Assembly: GCA_946479005.1 (NCBI GenBank)
Contig: CAMLEM010000120.1
Location: 1-5,987 of the forward strand
Length of the DNA: 5,987 nucleotides
Origin: an uncultured Chitinophagaceae bacterium
GTDB lineage: Bacteria; Bacteroidota; Bacteroidia; Chitinophagales; Chitinophagaceae
Direction of reading: 5' to 3'
The position numbers and the translations under genes are program-made. Of this stretch, positions 1 through 5,450 are shown in pieces. The notes under the pieces are model-generated. The model was not told the origin of the DNA. It was given only the letters and a program-made list of their open reading frames with translations, and made no database searches. Every line of letters starts with the position of its first letter. Position 1 is the stretch's first letter.

Positions 1-956
1 AATGGAAACGACTGGAGGAGATTCCCTGTGCCCAGGTCCCAGCGATCGATAAATGCCCCGGTAGTGGCGAGAGAACTCGTTATTACTTCTGTACCCTTCG
101 CGTTGATCTCGCCGAAGAGTATTATTTTACTGCCACCGTTAATGGAGCGAATCAACTTCTGATCAGCGGCATTCCAAACTTTCAGCTCATTCTTTGAAGT
201 GAGGGCCAGGAATCTATCTGCCTGTTGAGAAAAACGACATTCCCTGAAGAACTGGCCATCTTCGCGTTTCATAAGGACTTCCCTGCCGGAAGCGACATCC
301 CATAAACGCAGTGAACTGTCTTTACCGGCCATTAGCACAAGATTCTTTCGCTCTGATATCGCTGCATTATCCGGGTAAACAGGATGATTATCTTTCCCCA
401 TTCCATCGAACATTGCCTCTATCCAAAACTTACGGCCCAGGCTGTCTTTCATTTCAACACCTTTGAGGTTGGAAATGGAAATCTCCGTCCTTACCAGATT
501 GAGTCGTTTCCTGAGCTGAAGATCGTGATACTCTATCGCGTTGTCGGCAAGGAGTATTAAATGTTTCCCATCTGCGGTGAATTCTCCTTTCTGTATCCAG
601 TTATTATACTCGAATTTGATGTCGTAGTATAAAGCACCGGTCCTGATCTCCCATACCCGGGCATGCTGATCGTAACCTGTGGTGAGCAGGAACCTGTTGC
701 CAGGACTAAAACTTATATCACTGACAGGATTGTTGTGGGAGATCGTCTTCAATAAACGCCCGGTGGCTACTTCCCATAACTTAACTACGCTTTCGTCGGC
801 CCCGCCTGTGGCGAGATAGCGGCCATCGTCGCTATAGGCAATATCTGTAATTGGAGAATTATGCGTAACAGGCAGCATCAGTTCCGGCTGTTGCGCGCGG
901 GAAAAGTATGATAAGAACAGAAACAGGAGGCAGCCCATCCCTGTATGCCTGGACAT
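1..956 (-). CDS. Exported WD40-repeat beta-propeller protein, N-terminal 318 codons (C-terminus outside window)
   Basis: The frame is open from an ATG at 956 to the left edge, so the gene is incomplete. Residues 1-21 are a signal peptide with a Leu/Phe-rich core ending SRA, and the mature protein would begin QQPE. The rest is WD40-like blades ending in W-[ED/N] pairs: KLWEV (W61), RVWEI (W102), a degenerate blade ending EYHDL near 143-147, RLWDV (W219), KVWNA (W261) and DRWDL (W306). Each blade has the usual strand such as DIAYSDDGRYLATGG (38-52) or DISFSPGNRFLL (80-91). WD40 propellers are protein-interaction scaffolds; here it would act in the periplasm or outside. At least six blades are visible and more should follow. 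In Bacteroidota such N-terminal propellers are sometimes fused to a C-terminal caspase-like peptidase, but the window cannot show this. The next ATG inside the signal peptide (residue 7) is an alternative start, but it would lose the basic n-region (R3, H4). There is no Shine-Dalgarno sequence. Confidence 0.9.
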   Translation of the reverse strand, partial: MSRHTGMGCLLFLFLSYFSRAQQPELMLPVTHNSPITDIAYSDDGRYLATGGADESVVKLWEVATGRLLKTISHNNPVSDISFSPGNRFLLTTGYDQHARVWEIRTGALYYDIKFEYNNWIQKGEFTADGKHLILLADNAIEYHDLQLRKRLNLVRTEISISNLKGVEMKDSLGRKFWIEAMFDGMGKDNHPVYPDNAAISERKNLVLMAGKDSSLRLWDVASGREVLMKREDGQFFRECRFSQQADRFLALTSKNELKVWNAADQKLIRSINGGSKIILFGEINAKGTEVITSSLATTGAFIDRWDLGTGNLLQSFP

Positions 957-1118
957 AATGTGATTTTTAGGTAATATACAATATGTTCAGGTGTGGCAGA
1001 TACCCTGTAGCACGGATTCGGTGGGGGTTGAAACAGCCAATAACAGCTCCTGAAATCCAATGCCTGTATTTGCAACAACCTTTAAATGACCAGTAGCAGG
1101 TATTCCTCTCACACGGAT

Positions 1119-2807
1119 TCAATTCAATCTTTTCCCCGTCTTATCGATTTGGAATTTGGTCGATTCTATCAAGTCGCCCTCTTCCACAAGCGCTTTCCCG
1201 TTTAAAAATTCTTTGGCAGAAAGATATCTGTAGGGAATAACCAGCTTGCCCGCCTCATTAATGTAACCCCATTTGTTTCCGTCTTTTGTTACGGCGATCA
1301 GGCCCTCGGATACCTTACCAACAGACTTGTATTCCGCAGGGATCACCACCGCAAGTCCATTGTTGAGATCCTGGAAACCATATAACCCATTTTTATCCCT
1401 GAACATTTTTAAAAGTGGAGGCTTGCTCTCCGGCTTCTTCTCCGGAACGGTGGCCTGGGAGGCATCGGGCAGGGCGGCAATATTTGTGGCCTCTTTACTG
1501 GAAATTGTATTGGATATGGTAAACCTGAACAACACTTCATCATCTTTTTCGAAATGCGCAACTCTCATTTCGAGAGCAGGATTGTTCTTATCAAATTTTG
1601 AAAAGATCAATTCATTCGGCAGCTCAAAAGATTTACCCGCTTTCAACAGACCGGTACTTTTATATTTCTCTGCCATATATTTTTTTATCTCGTAAAAGAA
1701 TTTGGGAACTGTATAGGACGAGTTTTCACCTAACTGAACGGTATACGTGTATTTTGATTTATTGACCCTAACCCACGGTGACGGTTTCATCACCAGGCTG
1801 GGATTGACCGCATTGTAACGCGCGTGTATTGTGTAAAAATGATCCTCACCCGCCACCTCTTCTTTTTGTTTCATTACCCGGGAGATCGTTCCTGCGTTCG
1901 CCAGTACTGAATCGAGTACTACCGGAAGCAGCGAGGACGCGCCATTGGCCTTGTCTTTCAAACGGTATTCGATAGAAAGTCCAACGTGGTGCTCAGTGGC
2001 CAACATTTTTTCAATCTTCAGCTCCATTAATGCAAACATGGAAGGCCTCCAATATGTAAAGCTCGTGGAAGTTTCCTTGCCTTCGGTTTTCACTTTTTCC
2101 TTTTCGGAAAAAGGGGTCATCTCTTTCTTAAACTCCAGGAACTCTTTCAGGATTTTCGCGCTGTTAGCAGGCGTTACTTGGAAATCATAAGACGTAAAGA
2201 TCACGTAAGATGCTTTGTCAGTTATTATTGAACTGGTTGAACTGCTTCCCTTTAAAATTTTCAATGGACTTTGAGAACTGTTTTTGCTCTTATCTTCTGT
2301 TTGGGGAATCGTTTTCAATCCACCGGGTAAAGCATTGAGCACCTGGTCTATTACCTCAACATCCAGTATACTGTATTTCCCGGGTTCTTTCGGGGATGGC
2401 TCCAAATAAACTTTTCCCTTAAATAAAGCCTTCCCTGTGCTGATGTCTTTTATTTCAATGGATCGTTCCCATACCGTTGCCGGGTCATTCCTGTCTTTCC
2501 CCATCTCCAAGATCCTTTTTGACGATAACACTGAATACTTTGCATTTGAATAATAGCTTTTAGAGGTTGAATCGGTGTCGTCACCTCCATCCAGATTAAG
2601 AGAAACGATATCGCTGTCGATCTTAATTAAACCTTTGGCGTTATTGGTTGCAAAAACAAATCTTATTGCACTGGTTGCCGATTTTGTGAGCGATAGAAAC
2701 ACCAGTCCTTCTTTTACTTCGGTTTTTGAAAAAGTTGAGAGGCGTGATTGGGTGTAACTGACCTGGATGGATAAAATAAAAACAAGGGGAAAGAATAACT
2801 TTCGCAT
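1119..2807 (-). CDS. Exported protein of unknown function with C-terminal WG repeats (562 aa)
   Basis: Complete ORF from ATG at 2807 to TGA at 1119-1121. Residues 1-19 form a signal peptide (MRKLFFPLVFILSI...VSYT) and the mature protein would start QSR. Residues about 20-440 match no family I recognise. They look like alternating beta strands and short helices with several lysine-rich stretches, a Ser-rich segment (176-193) and no membrane span after the signal. A Pro/Lys-rich linker (447-466, with PEKKPESKPP) leads to WG-like repeats. The first is degenerate (GLYGFQD, 474-480, Tyr replacing Trp; then VVIPAEYKSVG). The second is canonical (NKWGYINEAGKLVIPYRY, 511-528). The third is eroded (STKFQIDKTGKRL, 549-561). 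WG repeats are beta-rich modules common in secreted and surface proteins of Bacteroidota, with no single known activity. By eye the gene is more AT-rich than the chitinase and WD40 genes. It is codirectional with the WD40 gene, 162 bp upstream of it, and I see no convincing terminator or promoter in that gap. Confidence 0.9.
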   Translation of the reverse strand: MRKLFFPLVFILSIQVSYTQSRLSTFSKTEVKEGLVFLSLTKSATSAIRFVFATNNAKGLIKIDSDIVSLNLDGGDDTDSTSKSYYSNAKYSVLSSKRILEMGKDRNDPATVWERSIEIKDISTGKALFKGKVYLEPSPKEPGKYSILDVEVIDQVLNALPGGLKTIPQTEDKSKNSSQSPLKILKGSSSTSSIITDKASYVIFTSYDFQVTPANSAKILKEFLEFKKEMTPFSEKEKVKTEGKETSTSFTYWRPSMFALMELKIEKMLATEHHVGLSIEYRLKDKANGASSLLPVVLDSVLANAGTISRVMKQKEEVAGEDHFYTIHARYNAVNPSLVMKPSPWVRVNKSKYTYTVQLGENSSYTVPKFFYEIKKYMAEKYKSTGLLKAGKSFELPNELIFSKFDKNNPALEMRVAHFEKDDEVLFRFTISNTISSKEATNIAALPDASQATVPEKKPESKPPLLKMFRDKNGLYGFQDLNNGLAVVIPAEYKSVGKVSEGLIAVTKDGNKWGYINEAGKLVIPYRYLSAKEFLNGKALVEEGDLIESTKFQIDKTGKRLN

Positions 2808-2884
2808 ATGGCTGGATTTTAAATGGGGTCCATTAAGATATGCAAAAACTTCTTAATGTTTATGCCGGCTTCCGTTCTTTTTAC

Positions 2885-2930
2885 CACGGAGGACATTGAG
2901 GACACAGGCGCTTCCCGACGACACAGAGGG
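2885..2930. repeat. Degenerate 9-bp tandem repeat (CACGGAGGA type)
   Basis: The phase-matched units CACGGAGGA (2885-2893), CATTGAGGA (2894-2902) and a decaying CACAGGCGC (2903-2911) are followed by a further ACACAGAGG-like match at about 2920-2929. It lies in the gap between two divergently oriented genes and has no coding potential. Similar CACAGAGGA-type runs occur as intergenic filler in many environmental bacterial genomes; that comparison is from memory. No function is evident. Confidence 0.4.
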
Positions 2931-2945
2931 TATGACGAGTAGAAG

Positions 2946-2973
2946 GACACCGCGATCGCCGCTTCGCTGTGTC
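2946..2973. repeat. Hairpin (10-bp arms, 8-nt loop) upstream of the 3033 gene
   Basis: Arms 2946-2955 (GACACCGCGA) and 2964-2973 (TCGCTGTGTC) pair at 9 of 10 positions around the loop TCGCCGCT. The right arm runs directly into the dispersed repeat arm at 2971-2999. It lies 60-90 nt upstream of the start of the plus-strand gene and about 140 nt upstream of the minus-strand gene. No U-tract follows on either strand, so a terminator is unlikely. It may simply be part of the repeat module. Confidence 0.45.
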
Positions 2974-2999
2974 GCCGCGTCCGGCTGTTCGCTGTTCCG
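2971..2999 (-). repeat. Dispersed repeat, solitary arm (copy A)
   Basis: This 29-bp stretch matches the reverse complement of 3710-3738 at 28 of 29 positions; the only difference is at 2993. Its core, read on the minus strand as AACAGCCGGACGCGGCGAC, occurs exactly four times in the window: 2971-2989 (minus), 3720-3738 (plus), 3951-3969 (plus) and 4107-4125 (minus). Copies A and B bracket the 3033-3707 gene as inverted repeats. Confidence 0.85.
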
Positions 3000-3008
3000 C
3001 CGTTTACT

Positions 3009-3016
3009 TATATTTA
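3009..3016 (+). promoter_or_regulatory. Possible Bacteroidota-type -7 element for the 3033 gene
   Basis: TATATTTA fits the Bacteroidota -7 consensus TAnnTTTG at all defined positions but the last G. It ends 16 nt before the ATG, which would give a very short leader. The expected -33 TTTG-like element would fall inside repeat copy A, where only TGTTC is seen, so half of the promoter is missing or poor. The start context (CTAATT before ATG) is AT-rich with no Shine-Dalgarno sequence, as is usual in this phylum. Confidence 0.3.
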
Positions 3017-3032
3017 TTCCCTAATTCTAATT

Positions 3033-3707
3033 ATGAAACAACTGCTTTTACTCTGCATTTGCATTTCTCTCAGCTTCCTCGCTTCCTCCCAATTATTGAA
3101 AATCGATGACGGGGTGGAAGTGGACATCCTCCTTGGCGACAGCACCAAAAACAACTGGAAAAAAGGGACCGTTACCGGTTATGATTCGGTTCGTAAGATT
3201 TATAAGGTGAAGATTCTCGATGGCGATAAAATGGATATCCCTTCCAAAAACCCCGAACAATGGATCCGGCCCATAGCAGACGGAAAGACCGTGATCAAGT
3301 ACGGCCCCGGCGCCAAGATCCCTTTTCAAAACAGGGAGAAAATGATCCATCCCGTGGATTGCCGGCCAACAGAAAAATTCATAAAGAAGAATCTCCGGTC
3401 CCTGATGGCGGCTGATTACAGGGAATTTGAATACATCTACGTTGATTTTCCCAAATACAAACCCCAGCACGGGTATAATGATCCAAAGAATGAAGGCCAG
3501 TTCATCTATCCCTACGAACTGGAGTGGCTGGTGCATTTAAAACGGACCGTGCAAATGGGCGGGCGTCTATACACTGAATACCAGACCTGGGAGTACGATC
3601 GCGAATATGCGTATGCCACGAGAGGCAAGAAGAAATGTGAGTTTTATCCATTGGAAATGGACCCGCCGAAATTGATTTCCAGGGGTTGGGTGTTGGAGAA
3701 GCTTTGA
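3033..3707 (+). CDS. Small exported protein with a Tudor/SH3-like N-terminal region (224 aa)
   Basis: Complete ORF from ATG at 3033 to TGA at 3705-3707. Residues 1-19 form a signal peptide (MKQLLLLCIC...LASS) and the mature protein starts QLLKI. Residues 26-80 have the pattern of a small Tudor/SH3-like beta barrel: DGVEVDILLGD, then NNWKKGTVTGYD, then KIYKVKILDGD, then a final strand ending PEQWIRP (74-80). This resembles the 'WYKGTV...YKVHYDG...EWV.P' pattern of Tudor-knot/agenet-like domains, but the assignment rests on pattern only. Residues 81-224 are not recognised. They are rich in aromatic and charged residues (EFEYIYVDFPKYKP, 131-143; ELEWLVHLKRTVQ, 162-174; YQTWEYDREYAYATRGKKK, 183-201), perhaps another beta domain. 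The mature part has only two Cys (110, 202), which could form a disulfide. The gene stands alone, transcribed away from the WG-repeat gene, and is bracketed at 2971-2999 and 3710-3738 by inverted repeat arms. Function unknown. Confidence 0.85.
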   Translation: MKQLLLLCICISLSFLASSQLLKIDDGVEVDILLGDSTKNNWKKGTVTGYDSVRKIYKVKILDGDKMDIPSKNPEQWIRPIADGKTVIKYGPGAKIPFQNREKMIHPVDCRPTEKFIKKNLRSLMAADYREFEYIYVDFPKYKPQHGYNDPKNEGQFIYPYELEWLVHLKRTVQMGGRLYTEYQTWEYDREYAYATRGKKKCEFYPLEMDPPKLISRGWVLEKL

Positions 3708-3709
3708 TT

Positions 3710-3863
3710 CGGAACGGCGAACAGCCGGACGCGGCGACGCCACGGAGCCAAGATCGTAACGAAACAGCCAGGGCTGTTGACGAGCGAAGCGAGCCCTGTT
3801 TCCCCTAACGGCCCTGTCATTCCGACCCGCCGTCGGCGGAGGAGGAACCCGGCTGTTTCATTG
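3710..3863 (+). repeat. Repeat element copy B (outer right arm missing)
   Basis: The left arm 3720-3746 is identical over 27 bp to the left arm of element C (3951-3977). The longer stretch 3720-3772 matches the reverse complement of 4073-4125 at 50 of 53 positions. An internal stem pairs CAGGGCT (3769-3775) with AGCCCTG (3792-3798). A second hairpin is CCGCC/GGCGG (3827-3831 with 3835-3839). GGCTGTTTCATTG (3851-3863) can pair back with the inner left arm near 3757-3769. The outer right arm present in C is absent here; unrelated short modules follow. The element begins 3-13 bp after the stop codon of the upstream gene. Confidence 0.8.
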
Positions 3864-3870
3864 TCTATCA

Positions 3871-3916
3871 TGAGCGAAGTTGAAGGGGATCTTTTTGTGC
3901 ATCCGCCGAAGGCGGA
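3871..3916. repeat. Two short repeat modules, one a TCCGCC-GAA-GGCGGA hairpin
   Basis: TGAGCGAAGTTGAAGGG at 3871-3887 matches TGAGCGAAGTCGAAGGG at 4194-4210 at 16 of 17 positions. Then 3902-3907 (TCCGCC) and 3911-3916 (GGCGGA) form a perfect 6-bp stem with a GAA loop, echoing the CCGCC-GTC-GGCGG hairpin inside copy B. Both are the kind of short palindromic module scattered between genes in many genomes. No coding role. Confidence 0.6.
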
Positions 3917-3950
3917 CTTTATGCCTTTGTGAGAAATGTATTCGTCGTAA

Positions 3951-4125
3951 AACAGCCGGACGCGGCGACGCCACGGATCACAGCGAACGCAACGGAACAG
4001 CCGGGGCTTTTGACGAGCGAAGCGAGCCCCTCTTTCTCTTGACGGCAATGTCATTCCGAGCAGAGCGAGGAACCTGGCTGTTTCGTTGCGCTCTTGGCTC
4101 CGTAGCGTCGCCGCGTCCGGCTGTT
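3951..4125. repeat. 175-bp near-palindromic repeat element (copy C), MITE/REP-like
   Basis: Outer arms 3951-3977 and 4099-4125 are inverted repeats matching at 26 of 27 positions. Inner arms 3988-4002 and 4076-4090 match at 14 of 15, the exception being a possible G-U pair. The apex carries stem GGGGCT (4003-4008) with AGCCCC (4025-4030), then a TTCC...GGAA hairpin (TTCCGAGCAGAGCGAGGAA, about 4054-4072). The transcript would fold into one long branched hairpin on either strand. No ORF for a transposase is inside, so if mobile it would depend on an enzyme encoded elsewhere. No clear target-site duplication could be seen. The short T-rich run TCTTTCTCTT follows the apical stem, so weak terminator activity on the plus strand is possible. 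Confidence 0.8.
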
Positions 4126-4138
4126 GGCTGTTAAAGTT

Positions 4139-4166
4139 CAAAAAGTTAACTGGCTCCGAAGGCCAG
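4139..4166 (-). terminator. Probable Rho-independent terminator of the GH18 chitinase gene
   Basis: Read on the minus strand, CTGGC and GCCAG (4166-4162 and 4154-4150) form a 5-bp stem, extended by a C-G pair closing a UUCG tetraloop, with one bulged A. A T-rich stretch follows, TTAACTTTTTG. It starts 54 nt after the chitinase stop codon. The cUUCGg loop is known to be exceptionally stable and common in terminators. The stem is short and the U-tract does not begin immediately, which keeps the confidence moderate. Confidence 0.5.
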
Positions 4167-4190
4167 GTTGGATTCGTGTAAATCCGAGGT

Positions 4191-4210
4191 CCCTGAGCGA
4201 AGTCGAAGGG
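4191..4210. repeat. CCCTGAGCGAAGTCGAAGGG intergenic module
   Basis: This 20-bp imperfect palindrome (CCCT...AGGG ends) sits 10 bp beyond the chitinase stop codon. From memory, this motif is very common between genes in many environmental bacterial assemblies, where false ORFs give the peptides LSEVEG and FDFAQG. A diverged partial copy lies at 3871-3887. It has no coding role and its function is unknown. Confidence 0.6.
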
Positions 4211-4219
4211 CGTCATCGA

Positions 4220-5329
4220 TCATTCTTCGGTCTTCCCTCTCCGAAACTTCGCCTTATAGATATCATCCAACAATCCATTCTGAAATTTATCATCCGCCAG
4301 TTGCCAGAACATAATTCCTCCCAGTTCATTCTTCTTTGCGTAGTCTGTTTTGAGCCGGATGGAAACACTATCGTCAAAAGTGACCAGTACCTTTCTTTCG
4401 GCATTAAAAGCAAAGGGCGCCTGTGCTACCGGGTCCCAGTATTGCGTAAATCCTCTCGCGGGTGAAATGGAATCATAGATCTCCGAATAAGAGACTCCCC
4501 TGTAAAAACTCCCCGGCCTGTATAACCAGCGATTGAGCGTATCGTTCACCGAGAACATTCTCGAATAAAAGGCCCCGCCGTTCACGATCTTACTGGAAGG
4601 CACACCTGCGGCGATCATTCTTTTGATCGCGTTGTCAGCCGAAGGTTTCTGTTCAGGGGTTGAATACAGGGGAGTGTGGTGACCGCTGGTTGTACTGTAG
4701 CCGTGCACCAGGTCGTAAGTCATCACGTATACCTTATTCACCAATGGCATCACTTTCTTCCATTCAATGGAAGAATCAATGAACTGGTCAAACCCTCCCG
4801 CGGCAAAACTGATCTCGGGGGTGGGTCCGAGTTCTTTCCTGAGTGCTTTCACCAACAGGGTGAAATGACGTTTATCCGCTTTTGAAAAAGGATGACCGGG
4901 AGGACCCTGGATAGCGGGGTATTCCCAGTCGAGGTCGATGCCATCGGTGTGAAAATATTCGCCGAGTTCTTTCACGGAAGCGGCAAACTCCTTCCGCCCT
5001 TTATTGGTAGAAAATACCGCGGGACAGGTTTCGCAGCCGGTCCAGCCGCCCAGTGAAAGAATGACTTTCAAGCCGGGGTTTTTCGATTTATAAGATACCA
5101 TTCTCTGAATGGTGGCTGTATCGCCCGCGTTATCGATATTCAGCCTGTTTCCTTTTAGATGCCCGAAGGAAAAAATAATATGGGTGAGTTTTTCTGTGGG
5201 AAAACTGTCGAGCCGGTTTGCCGGTCCGGCGTAATAACCGGTAATGCAAAAGCCGGGGCGACCTGAGCGCTGGGCTGAACAGGTAATCGTATGAAACAGG
5301 AAAAAAGCAAGCAGATAATAGCGGTTCAT
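4220..5329 (-). CDS. Exported GH18 family chitinase (369 aa)
   Basis: Complete ORF from ATG at 5329 to the stop at 4220. GH18 chitinases hydrolyse beta-1,4 bonds of chitin by substrate-assisted catalysis in a TIM barrel. Residues 1-19 are a signal peptide (MNRYYLLAFF...TITCSA), and the mature enzyme starts QRSG. Family landmarks appear in order: ITGYYAG (29-35, strand 1), THIIFSFG (49-56), VILSLGGW (89-96, the SxGG motif), DGIDLDWEYP (129-138) with the full DxxDxDxE set D129, D132, D134 and acid/base E136, VYVMTYD (200-206), GGAFYSRMF (251-259, matching the usual GVPFYGR position), YWDPVAQAPF (297-306), and LGGIMFWQLADD (336-347) with the W342 expected at the substrate floor. Only the catalytic domain is present: no chitin-binding module and no C-terminal sorting domain. 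C99 and C102 lie in an unusual CETC loop after the SxGG motif. Expected location is periplasm or outside. A divergent gene starts 121 bp upstream. Confidence 0.96.
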   Translation of the reverse strand: MNRYYLLAFFLFHTITCSAQRSGRPGFCITGYYAGPANRLDSFPTEKLTHIIFSFGHLKGNRLNIDNAGDTATIQRMVSYKSKNPGLKVILSLGGWTGCETCPAVFSTNKGRKEFAASVKELGEYFHTDGIDLDWEYPAIQGPPGHPFSKADKRHFTLLVKALRKELGPTPEISFAAGGFDQFIDSSIEWKKVMPLVNKVYVMTYDLVHGYSTTSGHHTPLYSTPEQKPSADNAIKRMIAAGVPSSKIVNGGAFYSRMFSVNDTLNRWLYRPGSFYRGVSYSEIYDSISPARGFTQYWDPVAQAPFAFNAERKVLVTFDDSVSIRLKTDYAKKNELGGIMFWQLADDKFQNGLLDDIYKAKFRRGKTEE

Positions 5330-5450
5330 ATTGGTTTAAAGTTAGGAGCAATCGCCGATTTGTACCGTTCCCCAATCCAGGCGAACCATTCACTTTTTTC
5401 TTCAAATAATAAAAATCTTATATTAGATATTGGGTATTTCATCCCGGTTT
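5330..5450. promoter_or_regulatory. Divergent promoter region between the chitinase and repeat-protein genes
   Basis: This 121-bp gap separates two divergently transcribed start codons, so both promoters should lie here. The plus-strand side is strongly AT-rich (5393-5440, with T-rich and A-rich runs), as expected for a promoter. I found no stretch matching the Bacteroidota TTTG/TAnnTTTG pair well on either strand, and no operator-like palindrome. No Shine-Dalgarno sequence precedes either ATG. The call rests on gene layout. Confidence 0.45.

Larger units (their letters stand above)
3708..4219. other. 512-bp non-coding intergenic block built of repeat modules
   Basis: No credible gene is present between the stop of the 3033 gene and the stop of the chitinase gene, which converge here. 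The open frames that cross it translate the same repeat arm more than once (for example PWRRRVRLF twice in one minus-strand frame), which is what repeat DNA read as protein looks like. The block holds, in order, repeat copy B (3710-3863), two short modules (3871-3916), the 175-bp palindrome C (3951-4125), the probable chitinase terminator (4139-4166) and a CCCTGAGCGAAGTCGAAGGG module (4191-4210). Confidence 0.75.

Noticed and set aside
878..1078. 66-codon minus-strand open frame overlapping the WD40 start
   Set aside because: It runs in another frame through the signal-peptide codons of the WD40 gene and has no export signal or family pattern.
957..1118. Promoter or terminator between the two left-hand minus-strand genes
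   Set aside because: TATATTAC near 970-980 (minus strand) is only a partial -7 match with no -33 partner, and no stem followed by a T-run was found.
1273..1695. 140-codon plus-strand open frame within the WG-repeat gene
   Set aside because: Antisense shadow of a well-supported gene with signal peptide and WG repeats; no motif of its own.
3093..3536. 147-codon minus-strand open frame within the Tudor-like gene
   Set aside because: Antisense to a gene with a clear signal peptide and start; no recognisable motif.
2971..4125. CRISPR array
   Set aside because: The repeated 19-mer occurs four times, but in both orientations and at irregular spacing, with no uniform spacers and no cas genes.
3880..4134. 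84-codon plus-strand open frame inside the repeat block
   Set aside because: It lies wholly in palindromic repeat DNA, with Arg/Cys-rich composition and no start context or family resemblance.
3644..4216. 190-codon minus-strand open frame across the intergenic block
   Set aside because: It overlaps the end of the 3033 gene and is made of translated repeat arms (the PWRRRVRLF peptide appears twice, plus an FDFAQG start typical of a known intergenic motif). It has no domain pattern.
4124..4465. 113-codon plus-strand open frame overlapping the chitinase 3' end
   Set aside because: It is antisense to conserved GH18 motifs and begins in the repeat arm; it includes the LSEVEG artefact peptide.
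5273..5329. Lipoprotein signal on the chitinase (Cys17)
   Set aside because: The residues before the Cys (T-I-T) do not make a lipobox; cleavage after SA before Gln20 fits better.
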